This document shows, one piece after another, positions 27,306-35,500 of a stretch of 64,000 nt of DNA. Position 1 is the first letter of the stretch, and the number at the start of each line of letters is the position of its first letter. A program made the translations under genes and the position numbers. The stretch is from Bombilactobacillus folatiphilus (GTDB taxonomy: Bacteria; Bacillota; Bacilli; Lactobacillales; Lactobacillaceae), in assembly GCF_023380265.1 (NCBI RefSeq), contig NZ_CP093366.1, forward strand, positions 62,001 through 126,000, read 5' to 3'. The notes beneath the pieces are model-generated. The model worked only from the letters and a program-made list of their open reading frames with translations. It searched no databases and was not told where the DNA came from.

Positions 27306-27746
27306 TTAAGGCTCTTGCACCGTAAAATGAATTTTTCCTTGCTGCTCAATGCCGTACACATGGCGTTTTTCATCTTCCGCTAGGGGGCCAAAATCAAAGA
27401 TCACTTGATCATTGTCAACGGTAATATTTTGCATACTATCTAATAACATTGTTTGTAACGAACGGGCCAAAGAAATTTTGTCTTGAGCCTTTTTGACTGC
27501 AGCATGTAGGGTGAATCCGTCGTCAAGAAATTTTTTAATCATGCGCGCATGGATAATTTGCTTATACGGTAATTTAACAGCACCATTTTCGGCTTTCACC
27601 GTTTTTAGGTAACCATTTTTGATCCAATAACGAACTTGAGTATCCGTAATTTGACAGGCACGAGCCGTATCGCGAATACTCAAATAGAGATTATCTGGTC
27701 GAATAATATCATGAAGCCACTGCATGTAATTGTTGATTTGAGTCAT
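27306..27746 (-). CDS. MerR-type helix-turn-helix regulator
   Basis: 146 aa. A MerR-like winged helix near residues 22-70 (YLSIRDTARACQITDTQVRYWIKNGYL), with wing KLPYKQIIHARMIKKFLDDGFTL and a short helical segment behind it. The C-terminal 50 residues are unassigned. It is divergent from an MFS drug exporter, with 238 bp between, and most likely controls that exporter. Confidence 0.75.
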   Translation of the reverse strand: MTQINNYMQWLHDIIRPDNLYLSIRDTARACQITDTQVRYWIKNGYLKTVKAENGAVKLPYKQIIHARMIKKFLDDGFTLHAAVKKAQDKISLARSLQTMLLDSMQNITVDNDQVIFDFGPLAEDEKRHVYGIEQQGKIHFTVQEP

Positions 27747-27873
27747 TTTTCACCTAGTAGTATCACACAAATTTTTGCTTACTGTATAAAATAGGAAAAT
27801 TAAACTAGCCTCATTATATGATGCTGACGAGAAAATGTAAAATTGTTAATTTGTTAACATTAATATTGAATAG

Positions 27874-27902
27874 TTGACAAGATTATAAAGATAGTCTATA
27901 TT
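27874..27902 (+). promoter_or_regulatory. Promoter of the MFS-DUF4811 operon
   Basis: TTGACA (27874-27879), 17-bp spacer, TATATT (27897-27902), nearly consensus. Just upstream TTGTTAATTTGTTAAC (27843-27858) contains repeated GTTAA units that could bind the divergent regulator. Confidence 0.75.
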
Positions 27903-27984
27903 ATACCGTATTGTTTTTTTATCAAAATTATTCATTGTAACTATTGAAAATTAGTTAATCAAGAATATGAAAGAAGGATTTTAC

Positions 27985-29460
27985 TTGGCAAAAAGCGATA
28001 CAGATAATAAATTTAGCAAAATCATGCTGATTATTGTCTTATTAGTTGGAACATTTTGTACAGTTTTAAATCAGACTTTATTGTCGACGGCATTACCAAA
28101 ATTAATGTCCACTTTTAATGTTTCTACAGCAACAGTTCAGTGGTTGACCACTGGATTTTTGATGGTGAATGGGATTATGATTCCTTTGTCAGCTTACCTA
28201 GCGACAACCATTAATACGAAGTGGCTCTACGTTTCAGCAATGGTTATCTTTTTAATTGGAACCATTGTGGCTTTTCTAGCTCCAAGTTTTGGTGTCTTAT
28301 TAGCAGCACGTTTGATTCAAGCGGTGGGTGTCGGAATTACGATGCCGTTGTTGCAGACCATTATGTTATCACTGTTTCCTGCCGAATCACGGGGGGCAGC
28401 TTTAGGCTTAGTTGGAATCGTCGTAGGATTTGCGCCAGCAATTGGACCGACTTTATCAGGTTGGATTGTTGATAATATGTCTTGGCGTGATTTGTTTGGT
28501 TTATTGATTCCAATTGTGTTGATTGTGGTTATTTTGGCGTTAATTTTTATGAAGCCTGTCATTGAAACACATAAACAAAAATTAGATTGGGTATCTTTAG
28601 TCTTTTCAACAGTTGGTTTCGGTGCGTTATTGTACGGCTTCTCTGACGCTGGTAATGACGGTTGGGATTCTGCCGGGGTAATTGCTAGCTTAGTTGTAGG
28701 TGTCATTGTGGTGATTTTGTTTGTTTGGCGTCAATTAGTTATCGACAAACCATTCTTGGAATTACGTGTCTTTAAGACGCGTGACTTTACGATTGCCGCA
28801 ATTTTATCTTCAATTGTAACGATTGCTATGTTAGGTGTTTCGACCGTTTTACCTTTATATTTACAAATTGTGCACGGGATGAGCGCCTTAAAATCAGGTT
28901 TAATCTTGTTGCCAGCTGCGTTAGTCATGGCCTTTATGAGTCCAATTACCGGTCGAACCTTTGATGCTGTCGGTGGCAAACGCTTGGCTGTCACAGGTTT
29001 AGTTATTTTGACTTTGTCAACATTACCATTTCTGTGGTTGACAGTTGATACACCAACAAGTTATATCGTGATTTTGCAGGTTGTGCGGACCTTTGGAATT
29101 TCAATGGTTTTGATGCCGGTGACGACGTCTGGAATGAACGCTTTACCAGATCACTTGATTGCAGATGGCACGGCTGCTAATAATACAGCTCGGCAGATTG
29201 CTTCGTCCATTGGTTCAGCTATTATGATGACATTGTTGACGAATGTCACAACGAATCATCAGCCCGCTAAGCATTTATTGCATGCGGCACCTTTCCAATA
29301 TAAACATGATTATCTCAATGCTACTTTATCTGGTTACCATGCATCCTTTATGTTTTCCTTAGTTTTTGCGGTAATTGGGGTAGCTTTAGCTTTCTTCTTA
29401 AAAGATAAATCACGTTCTGACGATGTGGATTTAGAGCAAATGCAAAAGGACGGTGAGTAA
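27985..29460 (+). CDS. MFS multidrug efflux transporter (DHA2 family, 14 TM)
   Basis: 491 aa with 14 membrane helices. Proton-driven drug exporter of the EmrB/LmrB kind: motif C-like GLVGIVVGFAPAIGPTLSGWIVD in helix 5, LLAARLIQAVGVGITMPLLQTIM, and GRTFDAVGGKRLAVTG. Start is a TTG preceded by GAAGGA; the ATG at 27967 lacks a ribosome site. It is followed two bases later by a DUF4811 gene, a conserved lactobacillal pairing. Confidence 0.9.
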   Translation: MAKSDTDNKFSKIMLIIVLLVGTFCTVLNQTLLSTALPKLMSTFNVSTATVQWLTTGFLMVNGIMIPLSAYLATTINTKWLYVSAMVIFLIGTIVAFLAPSFGVLLAARLIQAVGVGITMPLLQTIMLSLFPAESRGAALGLVGIVVGFAPAIGPTLSGWIVDNMSWRDLFGLLIPIVLIVVILALIFMKPVIETHKQKLDWVSLVFSTVGFGALLYGFSDAGNDGWDSAGVIASLVVGVIVVILFVWRQLVIDKPFLELRVFKTRDFTIAAILSSIVTIAMLGVSTVLPLYLQIVHGMSALKSGLILLPAALVMAFMSPITGRTFDAVGGKRLAVTGLVILTLSTLPFLWLTVDTPTSYIVILQVVRTFGISMVLMPVTTSGMNALPDHLIADGTAANNTARQIASSIGSAIMMTLLTNVTTNHQPAKHLLHAAPFQYKHDYLNATLSGYHASFMFSLVFAVIGVALAFFLKDKSRSDDVDLEQMQKDGE

Positions 29461-29462
29461 GT

Positions 29463-30200
29463 ATGATTTTAGTAATTTTAATTCTCGGCGCACTTGCCAC
29501 CTTTATTAGTTTTGTTTATTTGCGCAAACCAATTATTCGCGCTACTGCGACGATTTTGTCGTTATTGATTCTCGGGTTATCCTTACTCTTTTTAGTTTTG
29601 AATGATTATAATCATTACGGCATGCATCAAGTTAGTGAAAGTAAAACAACGCGGATTTATCCTGCTAAGTCGGCTAATGGCATGAACTTGATGTTGTACA
29701 AAACGGTTGGCAGCAACGGTAAAGAAACAGTGCAAGTTTATAAAACTGATCCTAATCAGAAAAAGCCTGTGCATTCGCAAGTTAATGAAGAAACGATTTC
29801 CAATAATCATATTAAAGCTACAACGAAGAAGCATGGTTCGTTGAAAGCAACGACTACACGTTGGCGCTTTGATTCGAATGCGGCCAAGATTTGGTTTGGT
29901 GTTTCCGGCATGGATGGTAAGCTCGTTAAACGGGTGAATACGTTCTATGTGCCAAATAATTGGTTGCACTTGTCCATGAGTCAAGTTAAGCAATTATCCA
30001 AAAAAATGAAGCAAATGAAGACGCCTGCTGGGCAAGCGCAAGTTAAGGCGCAAGCTCAAGATTATGTGAAACAAAAATTAGCTGCGGATATGAAAAAAGA
30101 TCCAAGTTTAGCTACTAATAAGGTTAAATTAACAGCTTTGACAAAGCAGTATGGTCAAGAATTTCAATTACAATTAATTAAAAAAGCAGTTGCAAAATAA
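29463..30200 (+). CDS. DUF4811 domain-containing membrane protein
   Basis: 245 aa. Two membrane helices at the N-terminus (about 1-20 and 26-48) followed by an extracytoplasmic region (YPAKSANGMNLMLYKTVG, then RWRFDSNAAKIWFG) and a long lysine-rich helical C-terminus. The gene begins two bases after the MFS gene and surely shares its transcript. DUF4811 proteins are found next to such exporters, and an accessory role in export is a reasonable inference, though none is proven. A terminator follows. Confidence 0.88.
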   Translation: MILVILILGALATFISFVYLRKPIIRATATILSLLILGLSLLFLVLNDYNHYGMHQVSESKTTRIYPAKSANGMNLMLYKTVGSNGKETVQVYKTDPNQKKPVHSQVNEETISNNHIKATTKKHGSLKATTTRWRFDSNAAKIWFGVSGMDGKLVKRVNTFYVPNNWLHLSMSQVKQLSKKMKQMKTPAGQAQVKAQAQDYVKQKLAADMKKDPSLATNKVKLTALTKQYGQEFQLQLIKKAVAK

Positions 30201-30216
30201 TTAATGGAATAAAATA

Positions 30217-30259
30217 AAAGACTTGTAAACTTTTGGATGAAAGTTTGCAGGTCTTTTTT
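30217..30259 (+). terminator. Rho-independent terminator after DUF4811 gene
   Basis: AAAGACTTGTAAACTTT pairs with AAAGTTTGCAGGTCTTT and is followed by T. Confidence 0.82.
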
Positions 30260-30364
30260 GATGCTTAAAATTGTAGTTTAATTAAAAATTGGTTCAGACG
30301 GATTATCCCAAAAGACTTGTATAAAGGACTCTTTTAAATTACACTGAAACTAATTAAATAATTG

Positions 30365-30452
30365 TCATCGCAAAGGGGAGCTATTAGCTGAGAGTGATTG
30401 AGTTCAGACCCTTGGAACCTGTTTGTTAGTGCAAGCGTAGGGATTGTGATGA
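30365..30452 (+). promoter_or_regulatory. TPP (thiamine pyrophosphate) riboswitch aptamer
   Basis: Contains all THI-box blocks in order: AGGGGAGC-like GGGGAGC, GCTGAGAG, ACCCTTGGAACCTG, then GTTAGTGCAAGCGTAGGGA. The P1 stem closes with TCATCGCAA (30365-30373) and TTGTGATGA (30444-30452). It lies just upstream of thiT and turns it off when TPP is plentiful. Confidence 0.95.
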
Positions 30453-30460
30453 GTGCAGAT

Positions 30461-30505
30461 AAAGCACTCTCTTTGCGTGGCAGAAAGCAAAGGAGTGCTT
30501 TTTTG
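30461..30505 (+). terminator. Riboswitch expression platform: hairpin combining terminator and RBS sequestration
   Basis: AAAGCACTC-T-CTTTGC (30461-30476) pairs with GCAAAGGAGTGCTTT (30487-30501), followed by T to 30504. The thiT ribosome site AAGGAG (30490-30495) is inside the 3' arm. The hairpin can stop transcription and hide the ribosome site at once. Confidence 0.82.
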
Positions 30506-31078
30506 ATGAAGAAAAATAGTTTGCAGTCGATTACTGAAGGTGCAATCATTGTTGCTTTAGCGATGGTTTTGTCCTATATTCCGCATAGTGTGGGGATTTC
30601 ATCCATTGAAGTTTTGTATGGAGTGGTGCCGCTATTTTTATATTCATGGCGCCGTGGTTTCAAAGCTGGCGTTATTGCGGGTATTGCATGGGGTTTATTG
30701 GATTTGATTTTGCGGGGACTCAGCAGCGGTTCGGTGTTAAACGCGTGGCAGGGAATTTTGGAATATCCGGTAGCGTTTGGTTTGTTGGGTTTGGCCGGTA
30801 TTTGGTCCAAAGCGATCAAAACGAAACTGGACGAGCATTTGTCGATTGGCAGTTTGGTGATCATTAGTAGTTTGGTCGCTTTATTTGGCAAATATTTGAT
30901 TCATTTTTTTGCAGGGGTATTGGTCTGGGGTTCCTACGCGCCCAAGGCGTTTAATCCGTGGACTTGGTCATTATTGGTGAATGGCGGCAGTGCGATTGTC
31001 ACCTTGGTTTTTGTCATAATTATTATGCTACTTTTGAAACGCGTACTACCCAAAATTATTAATTGGCGCTTAAAATGA
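30506..31078 (+). CDS. thiT: Thiamine-specific ECF transporter S component ThiT
   Basis: 190 aa, six membrane helices, the standard ThiT size. Features are LQSITEGAIIVALAMVLS at the N-terminus, GVVPLFLYSWRRGFKAGVIAGIAWGLLDL, LEYPVAFGLLGLAG and HFFAGVLVWGSYAP, containing the aromatic and Glu residues that line the thiamine pocket. It works with the shared EcfA-EcfA'-EcfT module encoded elsewhere. Start ATG at 30506 follows AAGGAG; longer frames run into the riboswitch. Regulation by TPP is evident from the leader. Confidence 0.95.
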   Translation: MKKNSLQSITEGAIIVALAMVLSYIPHSVGISSIEVLYGVVPLFLYSWRRGFKAGVIAGIAWGLLDLILRGLSSGSVLNAWQGILEYPVAFGLLGLAGIWSKAIKTKLDEHLSIGSLVIISSLVALFGKYLIHFFAGVLVWGSYAPKAFNPWTWSLLVNGGSAIVTLVFVIIIMLLLKRVLPKIINWRLK

Positions 31079-31101
31079 TGGTGGTTAAATTCACCATTTT
31101 T
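31077..31101 (+). terminator. Weak terminator after thiT
   Basis: ATGGTG and CACCAT around nine bases, followed by TTTTTT. The stem is short. Confidence 0.5.
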
Positions 31102-31104
31102 TAT

Positions 31105-31130
31105 TATAATATTTTTGGAAACGTTTCAAA
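31105..31130 (+). promoter_or_regulatory. -10 box and palindromic site upstream of lplA copy 1
   Basis: TATAAT (31105-31110) is followed by TTGGAAACGTTTCAA (31115-31129) with a perfect GAAACGTTTC core. The core is cre-like (CcpA or another LacI-type repressor), although the outer bases fit the cre consensus imperfectly. The -35 is weak. Confidence 0.5.
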
Positions 31131-31150
31131 ATAGAAAGGTGGCTTTTAAT

Positions 31151-32164
31151 GTGTACTATGTTGTAATGCAATCGCATGATATCCGTGATAATTTGGCGAC
31201 AGAACAGTATCTAATGAATAATAAAAACTTTGATGAACCGCTGGTTCTCTTTTATATTGAAGGACCGTGCATTATTGTCGGACGCAATCAAAATACGTTG
31301 GAAGAATTAAATAATGATTATGTGCGCGAACATCAAATTACTGTGACGCGACGATTATCCGGGGGTGGTGCCGTCTATCAAGATTTGGGTAATCTTTGTT
31401 TTAGCTTTGTGGTGGATGCCCAAGATGAAGAGTTTGGCAATTTCAAAAAGATCACCCAACCGATTGTAGATGCATTACATCGTTTAGGAGCTACGGGCGC
31501 TGAGGTTTCAGGGCGCAATGATATTTTGATTGATGGTAAGAAGTTTTCGGGCAATGCAATGTACACCAAGAATGGCAAGACATTCTCGCATGGTACTTTG
31601 TCTTATAATGTGGATTTAGATGTTTTGACTAAAGCCTTGCATGTGCAAAAAGATAAAATTGCGTCGAAGGGGATTAAATCAATTCGCAGTCGCGTCACGA
31701 ATATTCGACCTTATTTGGATCAACAATATCAGCAATTAACGACCGAACAGTTTCGGGACGTTTTGTTGTTGAGTTTATTTCAAGCTAATGATTTATCCCA
31801 GATTAAAGATCATGAATACCACATCACTGCTGAAGATCAAAAAGCGATTGAGCAGTTAAAACAAGATATTTATTACAATTGGGATTGGGTTTATGGTAAA
31901 TCGCCCGAATTCACGGTGAAAAATCGCAAACATTTTGATATGGGAACGATTGACGCCCGCTTTTTAATTGAACATGGCAAAATTGCTCAAGCCAAATTTT
32001 ATGGTGATTTCTTTGGGACGCAAAATGTTGGAGAATTAGAGCAGCAATTACAAGGTACGATTTATGATTACGATCACTTAGCACAAAAACTGCAGGCTAT
32101 GGATTTGAATCAGTATTTTACAGGTGTACGGGCAGAGGATTTGATTGAATTGGTGACACCATAG
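31151..32164 (+). CDS. lplA: Lipoate-protein ligase (copy 1)
   Basis: 337 aa. Uses ATP to attach scavenged lipoate to lysines of 2-oxoacid dehydrogenase or glycine cleavage lipoyl domains. LplA core: RRLSGGGAVYQDLGNLCFSF, then GRNDILIDGKKFSGNA with the catalytic lysine, and the C-terminal accessory domain (about 245-337). Start is a GTG eight bases after AAAGGTGG, giving MYYVVM; this matches the length and N-terminus of the paralogue behind it. First of a tandem pair. Confidence 0.92.
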   Translation: MYYVVMQSHDIRDNLATEQYLMNNKNFDEPLVLFYIEGPCIIVGRNQNTLEELNNDYVREHQITVTRRLSGGGAVYQDLGNLCFSFVVDAQDEEFGNFKKITQPIVDALHRLGATGAEVSGRNDILIDGKKFSGNAMYTKNGKTFSHGTLSYNVDLDVLTKALHVQKDKIASKGIKSIRSRVTNIRPYLDQQYQQLTTEQFRDVLLLSLFQANDLSQIKDHEYHITAEDQKAIEQLKQDIYYNWDWVYGKSPEFTVKNRKHFDMGTIDARFLIEHGKIAQAKFYGDFFGTQNVGELEQQLQGTIYDYDHLAQKLQAMDLNQYFTGVRAEDLIELVTP

Positions 32165-32192
32165 AAAAAAATGTTGAAAGGGAGTGGGTTGT

Positions 32193-33206
32193 TTGTATTA
32201 TTTTTGTATGCCTGAACGTGATATTCGGATTAATTTGGCGACAGAACAGTATTTAATGAACAACAAAGATTTTGATGAGCCGCTGGTTTTGTTTTATATT
32301 CAAAAACCTTGCATCATCGTCGGACGTAATCAGAATACTTTGGAAGAGCTGAATTTGGATTATGTCAAGAAACATCAGATTACTGTGACGCGACGCGTTT
32401 CTGGTGGCGGTGCCGTTTATGATGATTTAGGTAATGTGTCGTTTAGTTTTGTGATCAACGCCCAAGATGAGCGCTTTGGCGATTTTAAGAAAATGACGCA
32501 GCCGATTGTGGAAGCACTACACCGAATGGGGGCCACAGGGGCGGCAGTTTCAGGGCGCAATGATATTTTAATTGACGGTAAAAAGTTCTCGGGCAACGCG
32601 ATGTATACCAAAAATGGTAAAACTTTTTCTCATGGAACTTTGACCTATGATGTGAATTTGGACGTTTTGAGCCAAGCTTTAAAAGTTGCGCCAGATAAAA
32701 TTGCGTCGAAAGGGATTAAATCAATTCGCAGTCGGGTGACCAATCTTAAACCATATTTAGCGCCGCAATATCAAAATTTAACGATTGATGAATTTCGTGA
32801 TGCGCTGCTGTTGAGTCTATTTGAAGCTCAGGATTTGGCAGAGATCAAAGATAAGGAATATCACCTGACCCCAGATGATCAACAAGGCATTGCACAACTG
32901 AATCAGGAGTTGTATTCGAATTGGGATTGGGTGTATGGTCGTTCGCCAGAATTTACGGTCAAAAAGCGGCAGCATTTTGATATGGGAACAATTGATGCGC
33001 GCCTGTCCATCGAACATGGCAAAATTGCCCAAATTAAATTTTATGGTGATTTCTTCGGTACCAAAGATGTTGAAAGGCTGGAACGGCAGTTGCAAGGGAC
33101 CATTTATGATGCTGAACATTTGACGCAAAAGTTGCAAGATATTGACTTAGATCAATATTTTACTGGGATCAAAGTCTCAGATTTGAGCCAATTGATTGCA
33201 CCGTGA
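32193..33206 (+). CDS. lplA: Lipoate-protein ligase (copy 2)
   Basis: 337 aa, same length as copy 1 and very similar along its whole length, with the same motifs (RRVSGGGAVYDDLGNVSFSF; GRNDILIDGKKFSGNA with catalytic Lys). Start is a TTG eight bases after AAAGGGAG, giving MYYFCM, aligned with copy 1's start. It begins 28 bases after copy 1, so both are on one transcript. Both copies look functional; different acceptor proteins or lipoate versus octanoate substrates are possible. A hairpin terminator follows. Confidence 0.92.
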   Translation: MYYFCMPERDIRINLATEQYLMNNKDFDEPLVLFYIQKPCIIVGRNQNTLEELNLDYVKKHQITVTRRVSGGGAVYDDLGNVSFSFVINAQDERFGDFKKMTQPIVEALHRMGATGAAVSGRNDILIDGKKFSGNAMYTKNGKTFSHGTLTYDVNLDVLSQALKVAPDKIASKGIKSIRSRVTNLKPYLAPQYQNLTIDEFRDALLLSLFEAQDLAEIKDKEYHLTPDDQQGIAQLNQELYSNWDWVYGRSPEFTVKKRQHFDMGTIDARLSIEHGKIAQIKFYGDFFGTKDVERLERQLQGTIYDAEHLTQKLQDIDLDQYFTGIKVSDLSQLIAP

Positions 33207-33230
33207 ACGTCAGTAAAAAAAATGCCAACC

Positions 33231-33272
33231 GGATTGATTGTCGATATTCTATCGGCGTCAATCTTTTATTTT
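33231..33272 (+). repeat. 33-bp hairpin repeat (copy A), acting as terminator of lplA copy 2
   Basis: 33231-33263 reads GGATTGATTGTCGATA then TTC then TATCGGCGTCAATC. It forms a long imperfect hairpin followed by a T-rich run. The identical 33 bp occurs in opposite orientation at 52651-52683, also as a terminator. Confidence 0.82.
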
Positions 33273-33737
33273 TTAGTTATTTCCTTTTTCAACATGACCA
33301 TATCTTTTAGGTAGAGATACCATTCGATAAAATCTTTTTTTGATAATGCGCAAAAAAAAAATTTTTATTTTATCAAATCTAAATCCATTTCTTAAATAAA
33401 AAAGGATATTTTGAATATCTGCATCTCCAGTACCAACAACAAATTCAGTCGTTTCTTTAATCGCAAAATTTTCTATAAATGAAATCATTTTACGACCTAT
33501 TCCTAATTTTTGGTATTCCGGTAGTACGGCAATATTTTTCAGCTCTAAAGTGTGTTGATTTAGCTTCATAACTAACGCAATCGCGACCACTCTAGACTCT
33601 ATTTCTGCGGCAAACAATTGTCCATTATTTATATATTTATTAACCTCAAGACTATCTTCATCTCCCAGTAAAAGTAAGTCTCTGAAATTTTCTCTGTTTG
33701 TTTCCCGTACTTCGTAGAAATTAATTTTTTTGTTCAT
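33273..33737 (-). CDS. GNAT family N-acetyltransferase
   Basis: 154 aa. Acetyl-CoA-dependent transferase fold with the pyrophosphate-binding loop LPEYQKLGIGRKMISFIE (motif A, about residues 74-91) and the beta-4 segment ELKNIAVL before it. The C-terminus is basic (FFLRIIKKRFYRM). Substrate unknown. Its ATG directly abuts the TAA of a 22-codon frame (33806-33738), so translation may be coupled. AGGA is ten bases upstream. Confidence 0.8.
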   Translation of the reverse strand: MNKKINFYEVRETNRENFRDLLLLGDEDSLEVNKYINNGQLFAAEIESRVVAIALVMKLNQHTLELKNIAVLPEYQKLGIGRKMISFIENFAIKETTEFVVGTGDADIQNILFYLRNGFRFDKIKIFFLRIIKKRFYRMVSLPKRYGHVEKGNN

Positions 33738-33806
33738 TTATTTTGTTCCTACTTTTGTAGTGATGTTGATTTTCGCGGTATTGACGTAGTCGATTAATTT
33801 GGCCAT
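33738..33806 (-). CDS. Possible 22-aa upstream peptide of the GNAT gene
   Basis: MAKLIDYVNTAKINITTKVG then TK, stop TAA touching the GNAT ATG. GGAGGTG lies eight bases before its ATG but inside the 3' arm of the terminator hairpin at 33809-33853. An amphipathic leader or a remnant of a lost gene is possible. No family recognised. Confidence 0.35.
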   Translation of the reverse strand: MAKLIDYVNTAKINITTKVGTK

Positions 33807-33808
33807 AA

Positions 33809-33853
33809 AAAATGCACCTCCAAAATTGGCTTCATTTTGAGGTGCACTTCACA
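33809..33853 (-). terminator. Rho-independent terminator after mupG, with embedded RBS
   Basis: On the minus strand GTGCACCTC pairs with GGAGGTGCA around a 17-base loop, then TTTTTT. The GGAGGTG in the 3' arm is also the ribosome site of the 22-codon frame behind it. Confidence 0.72.
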
Positions 33854-33872
33854 GGCGATTGGTCTTTTTAGG

Positions 33873-34961
33873 TTAATGATTTAATTTGAATTTTGTCCAA
33901 GGTTTAATAAAATCTAACAAGAATAATTCTTCGGGTTTGATGCGACCAACTTTATTTTTACGTTGATCTTGATGCGGCTCTAGCACAATTTGTAATTCAT
34001 TCTTATAGATACCAAAATCGTCATTACCAATTAAGACATCACCACGTTGGAAAGTTTCGTGGTTGTCATGCGGTTGATTGGCCACAGCTTTGTAAGTCAC
34101 GCGCGGCATCGTAGACCGTACGACCAAGCGATTCACGTCACCGCGGCGGAAATGTTGCGGTTTAAAGAGAATGTCTTGTTCTACCTCGTTGAGTTGGTCA
34201 TTTAAATCTAAGGTAAACTCTAATTGATATCGATTGGTGTTTGCCAAATCTGCTAGTTCGGCTTCACTGGCGTAAGCATTGCCGATAATGACGTCATCAA
34301 TTAAATTAGAAGCAAATAAATGTTTAGCTTGAACTGCAATTGGTAACCGCCGGTCTTCTTCAAGCGTCGGCAAGCCGTCATTGACATTCCATGGACCTTG
34401 ATTGCCTACTTGGCTAGCCACGAACGCGGCAGTATGAATGCCTGCTTGCTTGAAGCGCTGACTGCATTTTACGAAAAAGTCATACGGTAAGCCGGTCCCA
34501 ACTTGCGGATAAAAATTATGACAGCCGTAAATGAAAGGTTCATTGGCTTGATAACTCAAAATATTGTTTAAATAATCGACATTGTTACTCATGTTTAATT
34601 CCACGATTAAGCCATCCGGATTATATGACAGCATCGCTTCGGTGGCTCCGTCAAATGCTTGATCTAAACGGATCCCAGCTGCATGTAATTCATGGAAAAA
34701 TGATAAATCGTTATAAGAAATATGCAGATCATCAAAAATTTTGGGTGCGACATCAATGATGGTTTGATAACCTAGATCGTTACCAACATCAATAATTTTT
34801 CGAAACTTGGCTTTGGTTTGTTCAGGTGAACCAGAGACTTCCAGCATACTCATAAAAATCCGCGAGTAGCCGTATTTGTGACCTAATTCCAAATATTTGC
34901 GATCAGCTTCGAAATTACTATGATCGGGATAAATTGAGAGGCCTAATTGCCTTTTAGTCAT
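33873..34961 (-). CDS. mupG: MupG-family 6-phospho-N-acetylmuramidase (DUF871)
   Basis: 362 aa. DUF871 fold: a TIM barrel starting LGLSIYPDHS, with RIFMSMLEVSG, DVAPKIFDDL, GIRLDQAFDGATEAMLSYNPDGLIVELNMSNN and CHNFYPQVGTGL, then a C-terminal cyclophilin-like domain (about 250-362). MupG of Staphylococcus cleaves 6-phospho-MurNAc-GlcNAc in peptidoglycan recycling; many lactobacillal DUF871 proteins sit with cellobiose-type PTS genes and may act on related phospho-disaccharides. It is divergent from a IIB-IIA pair. GGAG precedes the ATG. Confidence 0.85.
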   Translation of the reverse strand: MTKRQLGLSIYPDHSNFEADRKYLELGHKYGYSRIFMSMLEVSGSPEQTKAKFRKIIDVGNDLGYQTIIDVAPKIFDDLHISYNDLSFFHELHAAGIRLDQAFDGATEAMLSYNPDGLIVELNMSNNVDYLNNILSYQANEPFIYGCHNFYPQVGTGLPYDFFVKCSQRFKQAGIHTAAFVASQVGNQGPWNVNDGLPTLEEDRRLPIAVQAKHLFASNLIDDVIIGNAYASEAELADLANTNRYQLEFTLDLNDQLNEVEQDILFKPQHFRRGDVNRLVVRSTMPRVTYKAVANQPHDNHETFQRGDVLIGNDDFGIYKNELQIVLEPHQDQRKNKVGRIKPEELFLLDFIKPWTKFKLNH

Positions 34962-35031
34962 GTAAAAACTCCTTTTCTGTGGATAAAAATTGAGATTGAC
35001 GCTAGCTTTAGTTTAGCCTAATGCCAAACTT

Positions 35032-35047
35032 TTGCAACCGCTTAAAA
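35032..35047. promoter_or_regulatory. Weak cre-like site between mupG and the IIB-IIA pair
   Basis: TTGCAACCGCTTAAAA fits the CcpA cre consensus only partly (two or three deviations). Its position between the divergent operons is suitable for catabolite control. Confidence 0.35.
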
Positions 35048-35177
35048 GTAAATAAATTAGAATGCTCCTGTCAAATTAAAAAGTTATTCATTCAATGTAA
35101 AAAATAGCGCATCCGACGAGAATTAGTGGTTTAATATAGTTATGTGATTTTTGAATAAAATTTTAAGGAGTTCAATT

Positions 35178-35486
35178 ATGAGTGAAAAAACCATTATGTT
35201 GGTGTGTGCCGCAGGCATGTCGACCAGTTTATTAGTCAGCAAAATGCAAAAAGCCGCCGAAGAAAAGGGCATTGAGGCCAAAATTTTTGCGACAGCAGCA
35301 GCAGATGCGGATGCCAAAATTGAAACGGAGCAACCTGATGTTTTAATGTTAGGACCGCAAGTTAGTTATATGTTGGATGATTTTAAAGGCCGGGTGAACA
35401 TTCCGGTAGAAGTCATCAATATGCAAGACTACGGTATGATGAACGGTCCCAAAGTATTAGACGAAGCGTTGAGCTTAATTCAATAG
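35178..35486 (+). CDS. PTS lactose/cellobiose-type IIB component (copy 2)
   Basis: 102 aa, phosphocysteine Cys10 in MLVCAAGMSTS. Identical to the IIB at 20639-20947 except the last two residues (IQ instead of LN). The DNA is the same for about the first 120 bases, then has synonymous changes interrupted by identical blocks. Start ATG follows AAGGAG. It is followed 14 bases later by a IIA gene; no IIC gene is nearby. Confidence 0.93.
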   Translation: MSEKTIMLVCAAGMSTSLLVSKMQKAAEEKGIEAKIFATAAADADAKIETEQPDVLMLGPQVSYMLDDFKGRVNIPVEVINMQDYGMMNGPKVLDEALSLIQ

Positions 35487-35500
35487 TAAAGGATAAATTG

